A stretch of 42,247 nt of DNA from assembly GCA_018065485.1 (NCBI GenBank), contig JAGHTF010000027.1, positions 1-42,247 of the forward strand, given 5' to 3'. Shown piece by piece: positions 8,482 through 17,239 of this stretch. The position numbers were made by a program, and so were the translations under genes. The DNA comes from Candidatus Cryptobacteroides fimicaballi. GTDB taxonomy: Bacteria > Bacteroidota > Bacteroidia > Bacteroidales > UBA932. Positions within the stretch are counted from its first letter, which is position 1. Each line of letters opens with the position of its first letter. The notes under the pieces are model-generated. The model was not told the origin of the DNA. It saw only the letters and a program-made list of their open reading frames with translations, and did no database searches.

Positions 8482-9941
8482 ATTCTTGATTTTTTCAGGT
8501 TTTTCCAGATTGCAAAGCAATAAATGCCAAGGAATACGGTATCTATCCCCATTATAAGCCATTGGTTCAGGCCCAGATTGGTGAATGACAGATGCGCCGA
8601 AAAGAATCCCAGGGCAGCCCCGGCAAAACTTCCGATGGTCTTGAAATCGTAAGCTATGGGATAGTGCCTGCGTTCCAGGAGGAAACTTATGAGCATAGCT
8701 GTACCGTAACCGGCAAATCCGCCCCAGGCGCAGGCCCAGTACCCTATCTTGGGAACGAAGATTACATTAATGCTTATCATTATGGCTACCGCAATGACAT
8801 TGATTATTGCGCCCCACCAGGTCTGGTCGGTAAGTTTATACCAGAAAGACAGGTTGAAGTAAATACCCATAAACAGTTCCGCCGCCATTACAACGGGAAC
8901 AACTCCGAGTCCGCTCCAGTAACTCTTTCCTATAATGTATTTGAGCAAAGGCAGATAGAAAATCACGGCAAGGAAGGCCAGCAGGGAGAAGACGACAAAC
9001 CACTTCATTCCGTCGGCCAGAGTCTTTTCGGTATTCTTGCCCCTGGCTTCGCCGAACACTATGGGCTCGTAGGCATAGCGGAAGGCCTGCACCAGCATAG
9101 ACATTATCATCGCTATCTTAACGCAGGCACCGTAAATGCCCAATTGCACCTTTCCTTCGGTTCCCGGCATCAGATGCGGGAAAAGTATCTTGTCGGCCAC
9201 CTGATTCAGAATTCCAACCAGACTCAGAAGCAGCAGAGGCCAGGCATAGCCCAGCATCCGCTTGCAAAGAGCGGAGTCGAATCTAACTTTGAGATCCTTG
9301 AGCTCAGGAATGAATCCGAAGGTTACACAAGCCGTACAAATAAGATTTATGAAGAATATGAAACCTACTCCATAGTCGTACTTCACAAATGCCGCCTCAA
9401 GTGCAGGGAAACGCCCGAACATCAGGGGCATTACAAGGAATACAAACAGATTGAGCAGAATGCTGGCAAAAATGAACGACAGTTTGAGCGCCACGAATTT
9501 GATTGGCCTTTTCTGCTGTCTTAGGCGTACGAAAAAAACGGCCTGGATCGCATCCAGAGCTGTAATCAATGCAAAGCAGCCTATGTATTCGGGATGTGCC
9601 GAATAGAGCAGCGCATCGGCAATGGGATTAAGGAACGCAAAAACAACTGCAAGGAATACGACCGAAACCGACGCCACCATCTTGAGTGCAGTGGAGAAAA
9701 CGGTCTGCGGATTCTCGTTTTCCTTTCCTGCAAAACGCAGGAAAGTAGTCTCCATCCCAAAGGTAAGTAAGGCCAGCAACAGGGCCGTCCACGCATACAG
9801 GTTGGTAACAATGCCGTAGCCGCCGCTCTCGGCCGGTATCTTGTACGAATAAAGAATTATAAGCAGATAGTTGAGGAAACGTCCAACTATGCTGCTCAAC
9901 CCGTATATCGCGGTATCTTTTGCCAGAGACTTAAGATTCAT
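8478..9941 (-). CDS. Polysaccharide biosynthesis / oligosaccharide flippase family protein
   Basis: ORF 487 aa; polytopic; Wzx/MurJ-like N-terminus KDTAIYGLSSIVGRFLNYLL. Confidence 0.88.
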   Translation of the reverse strand: MNLKSLAKDTAIYGLSSIVGRFLNYLLIILYSYKIPAESGGYGIVTNLYAWTALLLALLTFGMETTFLRFAGKENENPQTVFSTALKMVASVSVVFLAVVFAFLNPIADALLYSAHPEYIGCFALITALDAIQAVFFVRLRQQKRPIKFVALKLSFIFASILLNLFVFLVMPLMFGRFPALEAAFVKYDYGVGFIFFINLICTACVTFGFIPELKDLKVRFDSALCKRMLGYAWPLLLLSLVGILNQVADKILFPHLMPGTEGKVQLGIYGACVKIAMIMSMLVQAFRYAYEPIVFGEARGKNTEKTLADGMKWFVVFSLLAFLAVIFYLPLLKYIIGKSYWSGLGVVPVVMAAELFMGIYFNLSFWYKLTDQTWWGAIINVIAVAIMISINVIFVPKIGYWACAWGGFAGYGTAMLISFLLERRHYPIAYDFKTIGSFAGAALGFFSAHLSFTNLGLNQWLIMGIDTVFLGIYCFAIWKNLKKSRI

Positions 9942-10025
9942 ATTCTTTTTTTGAGTTCCAGAATTCTCACAAATTTATAAAAATATCACGATTTTCCCTC
10001 TTCCTCCGCCTGCACAAATGAAAAC

Positions 10026-10059
10026 TTGCGCAAAACGCGAGTGACTCGCGTGTGCGCAA
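10026..10059. repeat. Near-perfect 16/17-bp inverted repeat (possible second terminator of tsf)
   Basis: TTGCGCAAAACGCGAGT-G-ACTCGCGTGTGCGCAA; on the minus strand followed by GTTTTCATTTG. Confidence 0.7.
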
Positions 10060-10069
10060 AGTATGGGGT

Positions 10070-10102
10070 AAAAAAACAACCCCGAACCAAAACGGCCCGG
10101 GG
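10070..10102 (-). terminator. Intrinsic terminator after tsf
   Basis: Minus strand CCCCG...CGGGG stem with GG/CC inner pairs and TTGTTTTTT tail, downstream of the tsf stop. Confidence 0.8.
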
Positions 10103-10126
10103 TCGGATTTATATATTAGGTTAGAA

Positions 10127-11122
10127 TTAGTCGTTGAGAGAGATGCGCTTGAAAGCGACAACCTTCAATTCCTTATCTTCGGCTGCGAGAGCGTCCTTAA
10201 CGGATATCTTCTCGTCGCTCATCTGGTAATCCTGCTCGGCAAGAGTGTTCTCTTTGAGGAACTTCTGAACACGGCCGTTAGCAATATTCTCAATCATAGG
10301 AGCTGCAAGGCTGGCAGCCTTCTCTTCTCCTACGGTCTTGATTATCTCGCGAGCCTTGTCGGCCTGCTCGGCAGTAATCCATCCCTTAGCAGTATTCGAC
10401 TCGATGTGAGCCTCTGAATCTACGTGTGCAGGATTGATTCCGGCCTTCTTGAGAGCTGCGTCGATTGCCTTCTGAACAAGTTCGTCCTTGGTCTTCTGGA
10501 TAGCAACCGCCTTCTCGTTTGCAAGAGTCTCGGCGGGGCAGTCCTCTGCAGAAACAGATACGGGGTTCATAGATGCAACCTGCATTGTGATTCCCTTTGC
10601 GATAGCCTCTGAAGCCTGTTTGTTGAATCCAACGATAGCGCCGAGCTTTCCGTTGATCTTATGGATGTATGCTGCTACGAAAGGAGCCTCTACAAGTGCA
10701 TAAGCCACAAGAACGTGCTTCTCACCGGTCTTTCCTGTCTGGGCCTCAACTGCCTCCTCCACTGTATAGCCGTCTGCCATCTTGCAAGCCTTGAGGCCTT
10801 CGATGTCGGCAGGGCAGTTTGCAATGGCTACGTCGGCGATTGCCTCTGCAAGATTCTGGAAATTCTCATTACGGGAAACAAAGTCGGTTTCGCATCCGAG
10901 GCATACGATGATACCCTTTCCGTCGGCGATACGAGCCTTTACCGCTCCCTCTGAGGTTTCGCGGTCTGCACGCTTGGCTGCAACGAGCTTGCCTTTCTCA
11001 CGGATGATGCCGATAGCCTTTTCGATATCGCCTGCGGCCTCTTCGAGAGCCTTCTTGCAGTCCATCATTCCGGCAGAAGTCATTTTACGTAATTTCATTA
11101 CGTCTGCTGCTGTAATTGCCAT
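10127..11122 (-). CDS. tsf: Elongation factor Ts
   Basis: ORF 331 aa; MAITAADVMKLRKMTSAGMMDCKKAL; adjacent to rpsB. Confidence 0.98.
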   Translation of the reverse strand: MAITAADVMKLRKMTSAGMMDCKKALEEAAGDIEKAIGIIREKGKLVAAKRADRETSEGAVKARIADGKGIIVCLGCETDFVSRNENFQNLAEAIADVAIANCPADIEGLKACKMADGYTVEEAVEAQTGKTGEKHVLVAYALVEAPFVAAYIHKINGKLGAIVGFNKQASEAIAKGITMQVASMNPVSVSAEDCPAETLANEKAVAIQKTKDELVQKAIDAALKKAGINPAHVDSEAHIESNTAKGWITAEQADKAREIIKTVGEEKAASLAAPMIENIANGRVQKFLKENTLAEQDYQMSDEKISVKDALAAEDKELKVVAFKRISLND

Positions 11123-11150
11123 AGTGTTTTATTGTTTTATCAAATGAAAC

Positions 11151-11981
11151 TTATTCGGCTGCGGGAGCCTCTTCCTTTTCTTCCTTTGCGGGAGCCTCTT
11201 CTGCTGCCTTTGTGCTCTTACGGGCGCGGAGGCGCTTTGCAGGAGCCTTCTCCTCGGCAGCCTCTTCTGCAGGGGCTTCCTTTTCCTTCTCGAGCTTGCG
11301 CTCTTCGAGTCCTTCCTGGATAGCTGCACAGAGAGCGCTCATAACGCACTCGATAGACTTTGCAGCATCGTCGTTTGCCGGAATCACATAATCAATCGAG
11401 GTAGGATCGCAACAAGTATCAACCATAGCGAATACCGGGATGTTAAGACGATTGGCCTCCTTCACTGCATTGGCTTCCTTCTGGATGTCAATTACAAAAA
11501 CAGCTGAAGGAAGGCGGCTCATATCGCGGATAGAACCGAGGTTCTTCTCGAGTTTCTCTCTCTGGCGTGTTACCTGAAGGCGCTCACGCTTTGCGAGTTT
11601 GTCGAAGGTACCGTCCTCGTGCATCTTGTCGATGGTTCCCATCTTCTTGATTGCCTTGCGGATGGTAGGGAAATTTGTGAGCATACCGCCGGCCCATCTT
11701 TCGGTTACTGACGGCATACCTACTGCTGTGGCTTTCTCGGAAACTATTTCCTTAGCCTGCTTTTTGGTAGCAACGAAGAGAATCTTGCGTCCGCTCTTTG
11801 CAAGCTGCTTCATCTCCTCGGCTGCCTCGTCTATCTTGACGATGGTCTTGTGCAGGTCAATGATGTGGATTCCGTTCTTCTGGTCGAAGATATAGGGAGC
11901 CATTTTAGGATTCCACTTACGGGCCTGGTGGCCGAAGTGAACACCTGCATCAAGCAATTCTTGGAAATTTGTACGTGACAT
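11151..11981 (-). CDS. rpsB: 30S ribosomal protein S2
   Basis: ORF 276 aa; LLDAGVHFGHQARKWNPKMAPYIF; low-complexity Ala/Glu/Lys C-terminal tail. Confidence 0.98.
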   Translation of the reverse strand: MSRTNFQELLDAGVHFGHQARKWNPKMAPYIFDQKNGIHIIDLHKTIVKIDEAAEEMKQLAKSGRKILFVATKKQAKEIVSEKATAVGMPSVTERWAGGMLTNFPTIRKAIKKMGTIDKMHEDGTFDKLAKRERLQVTRQREKLEKNLGSIRDMSRLPSAVFVIDIQKEANAVKEANRLNIPVFAMVDTCCDPTSIDYVIPANDDAAKSIECVMSALCAAIQEGLEERKLEKEKEAPAEEAAEEKAPAKRLRARKSTKAAEEAPAKEEKEEAPAAE

Positions 11982-12110
11982 TTTAATTTCTTGTTTTTTA
12001 AAACTGTCCTCACTGCGTGAGGTCTCTTTTCTTCAAGGAGGAGTAGCTGCCTTGCAGGTCTCCATCCTTTTTCGCAGCGCGGCAACCTCTGACCTATTAT
12101 AATAAAGGTA
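11982..12110 (-). promoter_or_regulatory. Structured 5' leader of rpsB (candidate autoregulatory element)
   Basis: Minus RNA has nested hairpin GGAuGGAGacCUGC-aag-GCAGcuaCUCCUCC (12037-12067), hairpin CCUCAC-GCA-GUGAGG (12008-12022) and an alternative GAGGU/ACCUC pairing. Confidence 0.5.
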
Positions 12111-12154
12111 TGTTGCGGTTTAAAACCGACGCTGTGCCGTAAGTCAACAAATAA

Positions 12155-12544
12155 CTAACGTTTACTGAACTGGAAGCGACGTCTTGCACCGGGCTGGCCA
12201 GGTTTCTTACGCTCAACCTCACGAGCATCGCGGGTGAGGAATCCTGCTGCCTTAAGTGTAGAACGATATGCCTCCTTGTCAACCTCGCAAAGTGCACGGG
12301 CGATAGCGAGTCTTACGGCTTCGGCCTGACCTTTGATTCCGCCTCCTGCGAGGTTGATCTTGATGTCAAACTTGCCAACGGTCTCGGTAACGCTGAGGGG
12401 CTGCATAACAATGTACTGGAGAGACTCGTCGGGGAAATAGTTCTCGAGAGTGCGGTCGTTGATTGTTACGTTGCCTTTTCCGGCTGCAAGATAAACGCGA
12501 GCTACAGCTGCTTTACGTCTTCCAAGGGCGTGTGTCTGTTCCAT
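12155..12544 (-). CDS. rpsI: 30S ribosomal protein S9
   Basis: ORF 129 aa; ALGRRKAAVARVYL ... GQPGARRRFQFSKR C-terminus. Confidence 0.98.
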   Translation of the reverse strand: MEQTHALGRRKAAVARVYLAAGKGNVTINDRTLENYFPDESLQYIVMQPLSVTETVGKFDIKINLAGGGIKGQAEAVRLAIARALCEVDKEAYRSTLKAAGFLTRDAREVERKKPGQPGARRRFQFSKR

Positions 12545-12553
12545 TTGCTCTGT

Positions 12554-13006
12554 TTAAATTTCGTTCAACTTGATTGTTTTAGGGTTCTGTGCCTGATGAG
12601 GATGCTCGGGGCCTGCATAGATGAACAGGTTTCCGAGGAGATCGTCACCGAGACGTGTCTTGGGGAGCATACCCTTTACTGCTCTCCTGATAAGCTCTTC
12701 GGGGCGTGTTGCGAGAATCTCCTTGGGTGTCGTGAACCTCTGTCCGCCGGGATATCCGGTGTAACGGGTGTAAACACGGTCGGTCATCTTCTTTCCCTTG
12801 AGGGCCACCTTCTCGGCGTTTACTATGATAACGTTGTCACCACAGTCGACGTTGGGGGTGAAACCGGCTTTGGTCTTGCCACGGAGGACAAGAGCAACGC
12901 GGGAAGCGAGACGACCAAGAGCGAGATCTGTAGCATCGAGCACTACCCACTGCTTGTCTGCGGTTGCTTTGTTAAGCGATACCGTCTTGTAGCTTTGTGT
13001 CTCCAC
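12554..13006 (-). CDS. rplM: 50S ribosomal protein L13
   Basis: ORF 150 aa; WVVLDATDLALGRLAS, RRAVKGMLPKTRLG. Confidence 0.98.
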   Translation of the reverse strand: METQSYKTVSLNKATADKQWVVLDATDLALGRLASRVALVLRGKTKAGFTPNVDCGDNVIIVNAEKVALKGKKMTDRVYTRYTGYPGGQRFTTPKEILATRPEELIRRAVKGMLPKTRLGDDLLGNLFIYAGPEHPHQAQNPKTIKLNEI

Positions 13007-13030
13007 TGTCTTGATCTTTAATTAGTTAAT

Positions 13031-13066
13031 AAAAATTGCGATCCCTACACAAAATAGGGGTCGCAA
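13031..13066 (-). terminator. Hairpin plus U tract whose upstream arm overlaps the rplM -7 element
   Basis: Minus RNA UUGCGA-C-CCCUA-UUUUGUG-UAGGG-A-UCGCAA-UUUUU. Confidence 0.6.
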
Positions 13067-13094
13067 AGGTATAAAATTATTCTGTAAAAACAAA
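13064..13094 (-). promoter_or_regulatory. rplM operon promoter TTTG-N19-TACCTTTG
   Basis: -33 TTTG at 13091-13094, -7 TACCTTTG at 13064-13071, exactly 19 nt between. Confidence 0.8.
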
Positions 13095-13111
13095 GACCTT
13101 GCTATGCAAGG
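13086..13111 (-). terminator. Terminator overlapping the 3' end of sdhC
   Basis: Minus CCTTGC-ATA-GCAAGG-TCTTTGTTTTT; the stem includes the last codons and stop. Confidence 0.7.
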
Positions 13112-13794
13112 ATGAAATTCGCCTGTACGAAAGCGTTCACTGCAACGGCTGCGAATGCAAGGCAGAGAACGGTTACCACAATGATACCGATAACCTTTAT
13201 ACGCTTGAACCAGGTCTGTCCGTCCCAGCCTACAGTCTGGAACATACTCCAGAATCCGTGGGTAAGGTGGAACCACAGGGCTGCGAACCATACAAGGTAG
13301 AGCACGAGGTTGATCCAGCTGCCGAAGGTTGTGGTAAGCAGAAGGTAAGGATTCCCCTCTTCCCCGCCGAGGAACATCTGGAGCTGCATCTTTGCCCAGA
13401 AATGCAGGAGGTGGTAGAAAATGAAGCCCAGGATGACGATTCCCAGAACCATCATATTGCGGGACGACCAGGAATCGGCCGCACCCTTGTTGGAAACGGC
13501 ATAGCGGTTGACTCCTCCGCGGGCCCTGATATTACGGTAGGTAAGCCACAGGCCATAGAGTATATGGATAAGGAAACCTGCCGCCAGAACGGGAACCATT
13601 ATGGTTACGATAGGAAGTGCCATAAAGTCACATCCCTTCTGGAAGAGGCCGTCGGGAGCGCCGAACCTGCCGGTGAAAGTGTCGATTACAGAAAACGAAT
13701 TGATTGTTACGTGCAGACCGAGGAACACAATGAGAAATGCACCGCTGACGGCCTGTATGAACTTCTTTCCGATTGAAGAATTGAATATGAACAT
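13102..13794 (-). CDS. sdhC: Succinate dehydrogenase/fumarate reductase cytochrome b subunit
   Basis: 230 aa from MFIFNSSIGKKFIQAVSGAF; five predicted TM segments; conserved His in GLHVTIN, LIHILYG, YHLLHFW, HLTHGFW. The listed ORF's N-terminal extension is antisense to pyrH and was dropped. Confidence 0.9.
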   Translation of the reverse strand: MFIFNSSIGKKFIQAVSGAFLIVFLGLHVTINSFSVIDTFTGRFGAPDGLFQKGCDFMALPIVTIMVPVLAAGFLIHILYGLWLTYRNIRARGGVNRYAVSNKGAADSWSSRNMMVLGIVILGFIFYHLLHFWAKMQLQMFLGGEEGNPYLLLTTTFGSWINLVLYLVWFAALWFHLTHGFWSMFQTVGWDGQTWFKRIKVIGIIVVTVLCLAFAAVAVNAFVQANFILA

Positions 13795-13866
13795 CTTTTT
13801 GTTTTTAATGCTTTGTTTTGAGTACGCAAATATAATGATGATATTGCAAGTTTGAAAATTTTCCGA

Positions 13867-13874
13867 TATTTTTG
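13867..13874 (+). promoter_or_regulatory. Candidate pyrH promoter -7 box TATTTTTG
   Basis: Matches TAnnTTTG; TTG at 13844-13846 with a 20-nt spacer. Confidence 0.5.
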
Positions 13875-13896
13875 TTTTCTGCAAACACGTGCACAA

Positions 13897-14601
13897 ATGT
13901 ATAAAAGAGTATTGTTGAAATTGAGCGGGGAAAGCCTCGGAGGTCCCGCAGGAAAGGGGCTCGACGAGGGCAGTCTGCTTAAATTCGCCAAAGAAGTGGC
14001 CGACGCCGCCAAAAGCGGGTGCCAGGTTGCAATAGTCAACGGAGGCGGAAACATCTTCCGGGGGCTTCAGGGCGTTGGCAAAGGCTATGACCGGGTTACC
14101 GGAGACCATATGGGAATGCTGGCAACCGTCATAAATTCCCTGGCCCTTTCCACCGCTATCAAAAGTTTCGGGGTAAACGCCAAAGTTTTCACCGCTACCC
14201 AAATGGAACCTTTCGCCAGCATATTCACCTGTGAAAAGGCCATCGAAGTGCTTGAAGACGGAGGAGTTGCGCTGATTGCAGGCGGCACCGGAAGCCCCTT
14301 CTTCACCACCGACTCGGGAGCGGCTCTCAGGGCCTTGGAAATCAAGGCGGACGCCGTTCTCAAGGGAACCAGGGTTGACGGAGTCTATACCGCAGACCCC
14401 GAAAAGGACCCCACTGCGGTAAAATACGACGAACTTACCTTCGACGAGGCAATCTCGAAGCACCTTAAGGTTATGGACACCACGGCTTTCGCCCTCTGCG
14501 AGCAGGGTCCCATACCTATCATTGTTTTCGATATCAACAAAAGCGGGTCCCTGCTGAGGATATTGAACGGAGAAAAAGAAGGGACATTGGTACACGCATA
14601 A
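13897..14601 (+). CDS. pyrH: UMP kinase
   Basis: MYKRVLLKLSGESLGG, GGGNIFRG, GTGSPFFTTDSGAALRA; start set at 13897 rather than 13852. Confidence 0.97.
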   Translation: MYKRVLLKLSGESLGGPAGKGLDEGSLLKFAKEVADAAKSGCQVAIVNGGGNIFRGLQGVGKGYDRVTGDHMGMLATVINSLALSTAIKSFGVNAKVFTATQMEPFASIFTCEKAIEVLEDGGVALIAGGTGSPFFTTDSGAALRALEIKADAVLKGTRVDGVYTADPEKDPTAVKYDELTFDEAISKHLKVMDTTAFALCEQGPIPIIVFDINKSGSLLRILNGEKEGTLVHA

Positions 14602-14615
14602 ACACCCCAAAGACT

Positions 14616-15185
14616 ATGTTGACAGACAGAGCAAAAGAATTAGTGAACAGTGCCGATGAAAAGATGAAGAGCGCTGTGAAATTCCTGGAAGACGACCTTA
14701 AGAACTACCGCGTAGGCAAGGCCAATCCATCAATTTTCAACCCGGTAATGGTAAATTACTACGGTACTCCCACTCCCCTGAGCCAGATTTCATCCATCAC
14801 CACCCCGGACGCAAGGACACTTGCCATCCAGCCTTGGGAAAAGACTATGATTGCCGCCATAGAGAAGGCAATCATCGATTCCAACATAGGTCTTACCCCC
14901 CAGAACAACGGTGAAATCATCCGCTGCACGGTTCCCGCCCTCACCGAAGAGCGCCGCAGGGAGCTCATCAAGAAGGCTAAGGCTGCCGGAGAAAATGCGA
15001 AAGTAGTTGTCCGCAATGCCCGCCGCGATGCAGTTGACGCTCTCAAGAAAGCCCAGAAGAACGAAGGTCTCTCTGAAGATACCGAAAAAGAAGCCGAAGA
15101 CGAGGTTCAGAAAGTTACCGACAAGAACGTCAAGGCTATCGACACAATCGTCAGCACAAAAGAAAAAGAAATACTTACCGTGTAG
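14616..15185 (+). CDS. frr: Ribosome recycling factor
   Basis: ORF 189 aa; LKNYRVGKANPSIF, YGTPTPLSQISSI; follows pyrH. Confidence 0.98.
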   Translation: MLTDRAKELVNSADEKMKSAVKFLEDDLKNYRVGKANPSIFNPVMVNYYGTPTPLSQISSITTPDARTLAIQPWEKTMIAAIEKAIIDSNIGLTPQNNGEIIRCTVPALTEERRRELIKKAKAAGENAKVVVRNARRDAVDALKKAQKNEGLSEDTEKEAEDEVQKVTDKNVKAIDTIVSTKEKEILTV

Positions 15186-15186
15186 G

Positions 15187-16251
15187 TTATCCTACAGCCA
15201 GTATTTCCCGCTCGAATATCTGTGATTGCTCCTCTCCGTGTATTTTCATACGGATGGGAGCAATAAACATTCTCTTGAACAGATCCCTGTCTATGAACTC
15301 ATTGTTCATAAGGCGCTGCTTGTCCTTTTCGGTAGTGACAATGGCCGCCAGCGGATGTAGGGCGGCCGCGTCGCTAAGCTTCTTCATGTCGGCCCTGGTA
15401 AAATAGTGATGGTCGCCCAGAGAAAACCTTTTTACAATTGTATAACTGTCACTGAGCTTACGGGCCAAAGGGGTATCTATGGCAATGCCGGTAAGCATAA
15501 TTACCGATTTTGCATAAACATACCTGTGGTCGGTAGTCTCGTCTATCGGCTCACACGGCAGGTACTCTATGTATGCGAAAAACAGATACTGGCCCTTTCC
15601 CGTGGGGGTTACGGCTTCGCAGGTAAAAGGATTGTAACTCCTGTACCCTAACCGGGCGGCATATTCCTGCGTCTGCACCGGGTCCATTGTCTCGGGGCAT
15701 TTTGTTACAATCACCATATCGGCATCGTAAAGCCGCTCCGGCAAGTCCCTCAAAGTTCCCAACGGAAGAAGTTTGTCTTCGAAAAGAGGACGGTTATAGT
15801 CGGTAAGGACAATATTCTTGCGGGCCCTCAGTTCCCGGGCCTGATATGCGTCGTCCAACACAATGATATCGGCGTCGAGCTTTTCACAGCCCTCGACCCT
15901 GTTCCTGCACACGGCTACCTTGATGTCCGGAAACTTCTTTTTCATCTGCAGAGGTTCATCCCCGGACATATCGGCGCTGCCATCGGCACTTACCAGCATA
16001 AAACCCTTGCTTTTCCGCTTATAGCCCCGGGACAGCACGGCAATGTCCTTTCCCATCCATCTGGAAGATGAACGCAGAAGGGACAGGATGTACTCGGTGC
16101 AGGGGGTCTTGCCGGTTCCTCCGGCCGCAATACCGCCGATACAGATTGTGGGAACGTCACAGGCACTCGATTTGAGTTTCCCGCTATTGTACAGACCGTT
16201 CCTGACCTTAAGGAATGCGTAGTACGGATACAGTAGAATCTTATCAATCAT
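15187..16251 (-). CDS. lpxK: Tetraacyldisaccharide 4'-kinase
   Basis: ORF 354 aa; GGIAAGGTGKTP Walker A, DIAVLSRGYKRKSKG, SGDEPLQM, DDAYQ. Confidence 0.94.
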   Translation of the reverse strand: MIDKILLYPYYAFLKVRNGLYNSGKLKSSACDVPTICIGGIAAGGTGKTPCTEYILSLLRSSSRWMGKDIAVLSRGYKRKSKGFMLVSADGSADMSGDEPLQMKKKFPDIKVAVCRNRVEGCEKLDADIIVLDDAYQARELRARKNIVLTDYNRPLFEDKLLPLGTLRDLPERLYDADMVIVTKCPETMDPVQTQEYAARLGYRSYNPFTCEAVTPTGKGQYLFFAYIEYLPCEPIDETTDHRYVYAKSVIMLTGIAIDTPLARKLSDSYTIVKRFSLGDHHYFTRADMKKLSDAAALHPLAAIVTTEKDKQRLMNNEFIDRDLFKRMFIAPIRMKIHGEEQSQIFEREILAVG

Positions 16252-17239
16252 ATCTTTCGCAAATATAATCCAAAATACCGTATAATTCGTTTACGTCCAA
16301 AGTTGTCACCATCTTCATACGGACCGGCTTGAAATCCGGGAGGCATTTGAAATAGCAGCTCAGGTGGCGTCTCATCTCATATATGCCGCGAGGTTCGCCC
16401 TTTGCCTCCAGCGACAGTGCCAGATGCCTCCGGGCAAGCTCTACCTTTTCCCTGACCGACGGCTCCGGCATAGTCTCGCCGTGCTGCATATAATATTTGA
16501 TTTCGCGGAAAATCCAGGGATGGCCGAAACTTGCGCGGCCTATCATAATGCCGTCCACTCCGTACCGGTCGAAGGCCTCACGGGCTCCGGGGCCATCAAC
16601 AATATCTCCGTTTCCTATAATCGGGATGTGCATTCTGGGATTGTTCCGCACGGCCCCTATCAGTGTCCAGTCGGCCTGACCCCTGTACATCTGACAGCGG
16701 GTCCTTCCGTGAATGGTAAGCGCCTGAATCCCGACATCCTGCAGTCTCTCGGCAAGTTCGACAATTATTTTGCTGTCATCATCCCATCCGAGCCGGGTCT
16801 TCACCGTCACAGGCTTGTTCACGGCTTCCACTACCGCCTTGGTAATCGCTACCATCTTGTCGGGATAGCGCATCATTCCGGAGCCTGCTCCCCTGCCCGC
16901 GATCTTGGTTACCGGGCATCCGAAATTTATGTCTATTACGTCGGCTCCGTGCCCTCCGGCAATTTCCGCCGCCTTGTCGGCCATCTTTGCGGCATCCACC
17001 ATCGATTCGGGAATATGGCCGTATATCTGAATTCCCACCGGAGCCTCTTCTTCAAGGGTTTTCATCTTCGCGATGGCCTTTACGGCATCGCGGATGAGCC
17101 CGTCCGAGGGGATGAATTCGGTATATACCATATCGGCCCCCTGTTCCCTGCAGAGCCGGCGGAACGACACGTCCGTAACGTCCTCCATAGGGGCCAGAAG
17201 CAGGGGCTTGTCGCCCAAGTCTACATTTCCTATCTTCAT
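16244..17239 (-). CDS. dusB: tRNA-dihydrouridine synthase
   Basis: LLAPMEDVTDVSFRRLCREQGADMVYTEF, INFGCPVTKIAGRGAGSGMM, IPIIGNGDI; start set at 17239 (4-nt overlap with the upstream gene). Confidence 0.93.
   Translation of the reverse strand: MKIGNVDLGDKPLLLAPMEDVTDVSFRRLCREQGADMVYTEFIPSDGLIRDAVKAIAKMKTLEEEAPVGIQIYGHIPESMVDAAKMADKAAEIAGGHGADVIDINFGCPVTKIAGRGAGSGMMRYPDKMVAITKAVVEAVNKPVTVKTRLGWDDDSKIIVELAERLQDVGIQALTIHGRTRCQMYRGQADWTLIGAVRNNPRMHIPIIGNGDIVDGPGAREAFDRYGVDGIMIGRASFGHPWIFREIKYYMQHGETMPEPSVREKVELARRHLALSLEAKGEPRGIYEMRRHLSCYFKCLPDFKPVRMKMVTTLDVNELYGILDYICERYD

Noticed and set aside
13795-14610. N-terminal extension of the sdhC ORF
   Set aside because: Antisense to pyrH; the cytochrome b sequence begins at MFIFNSSIGKKF (13794).
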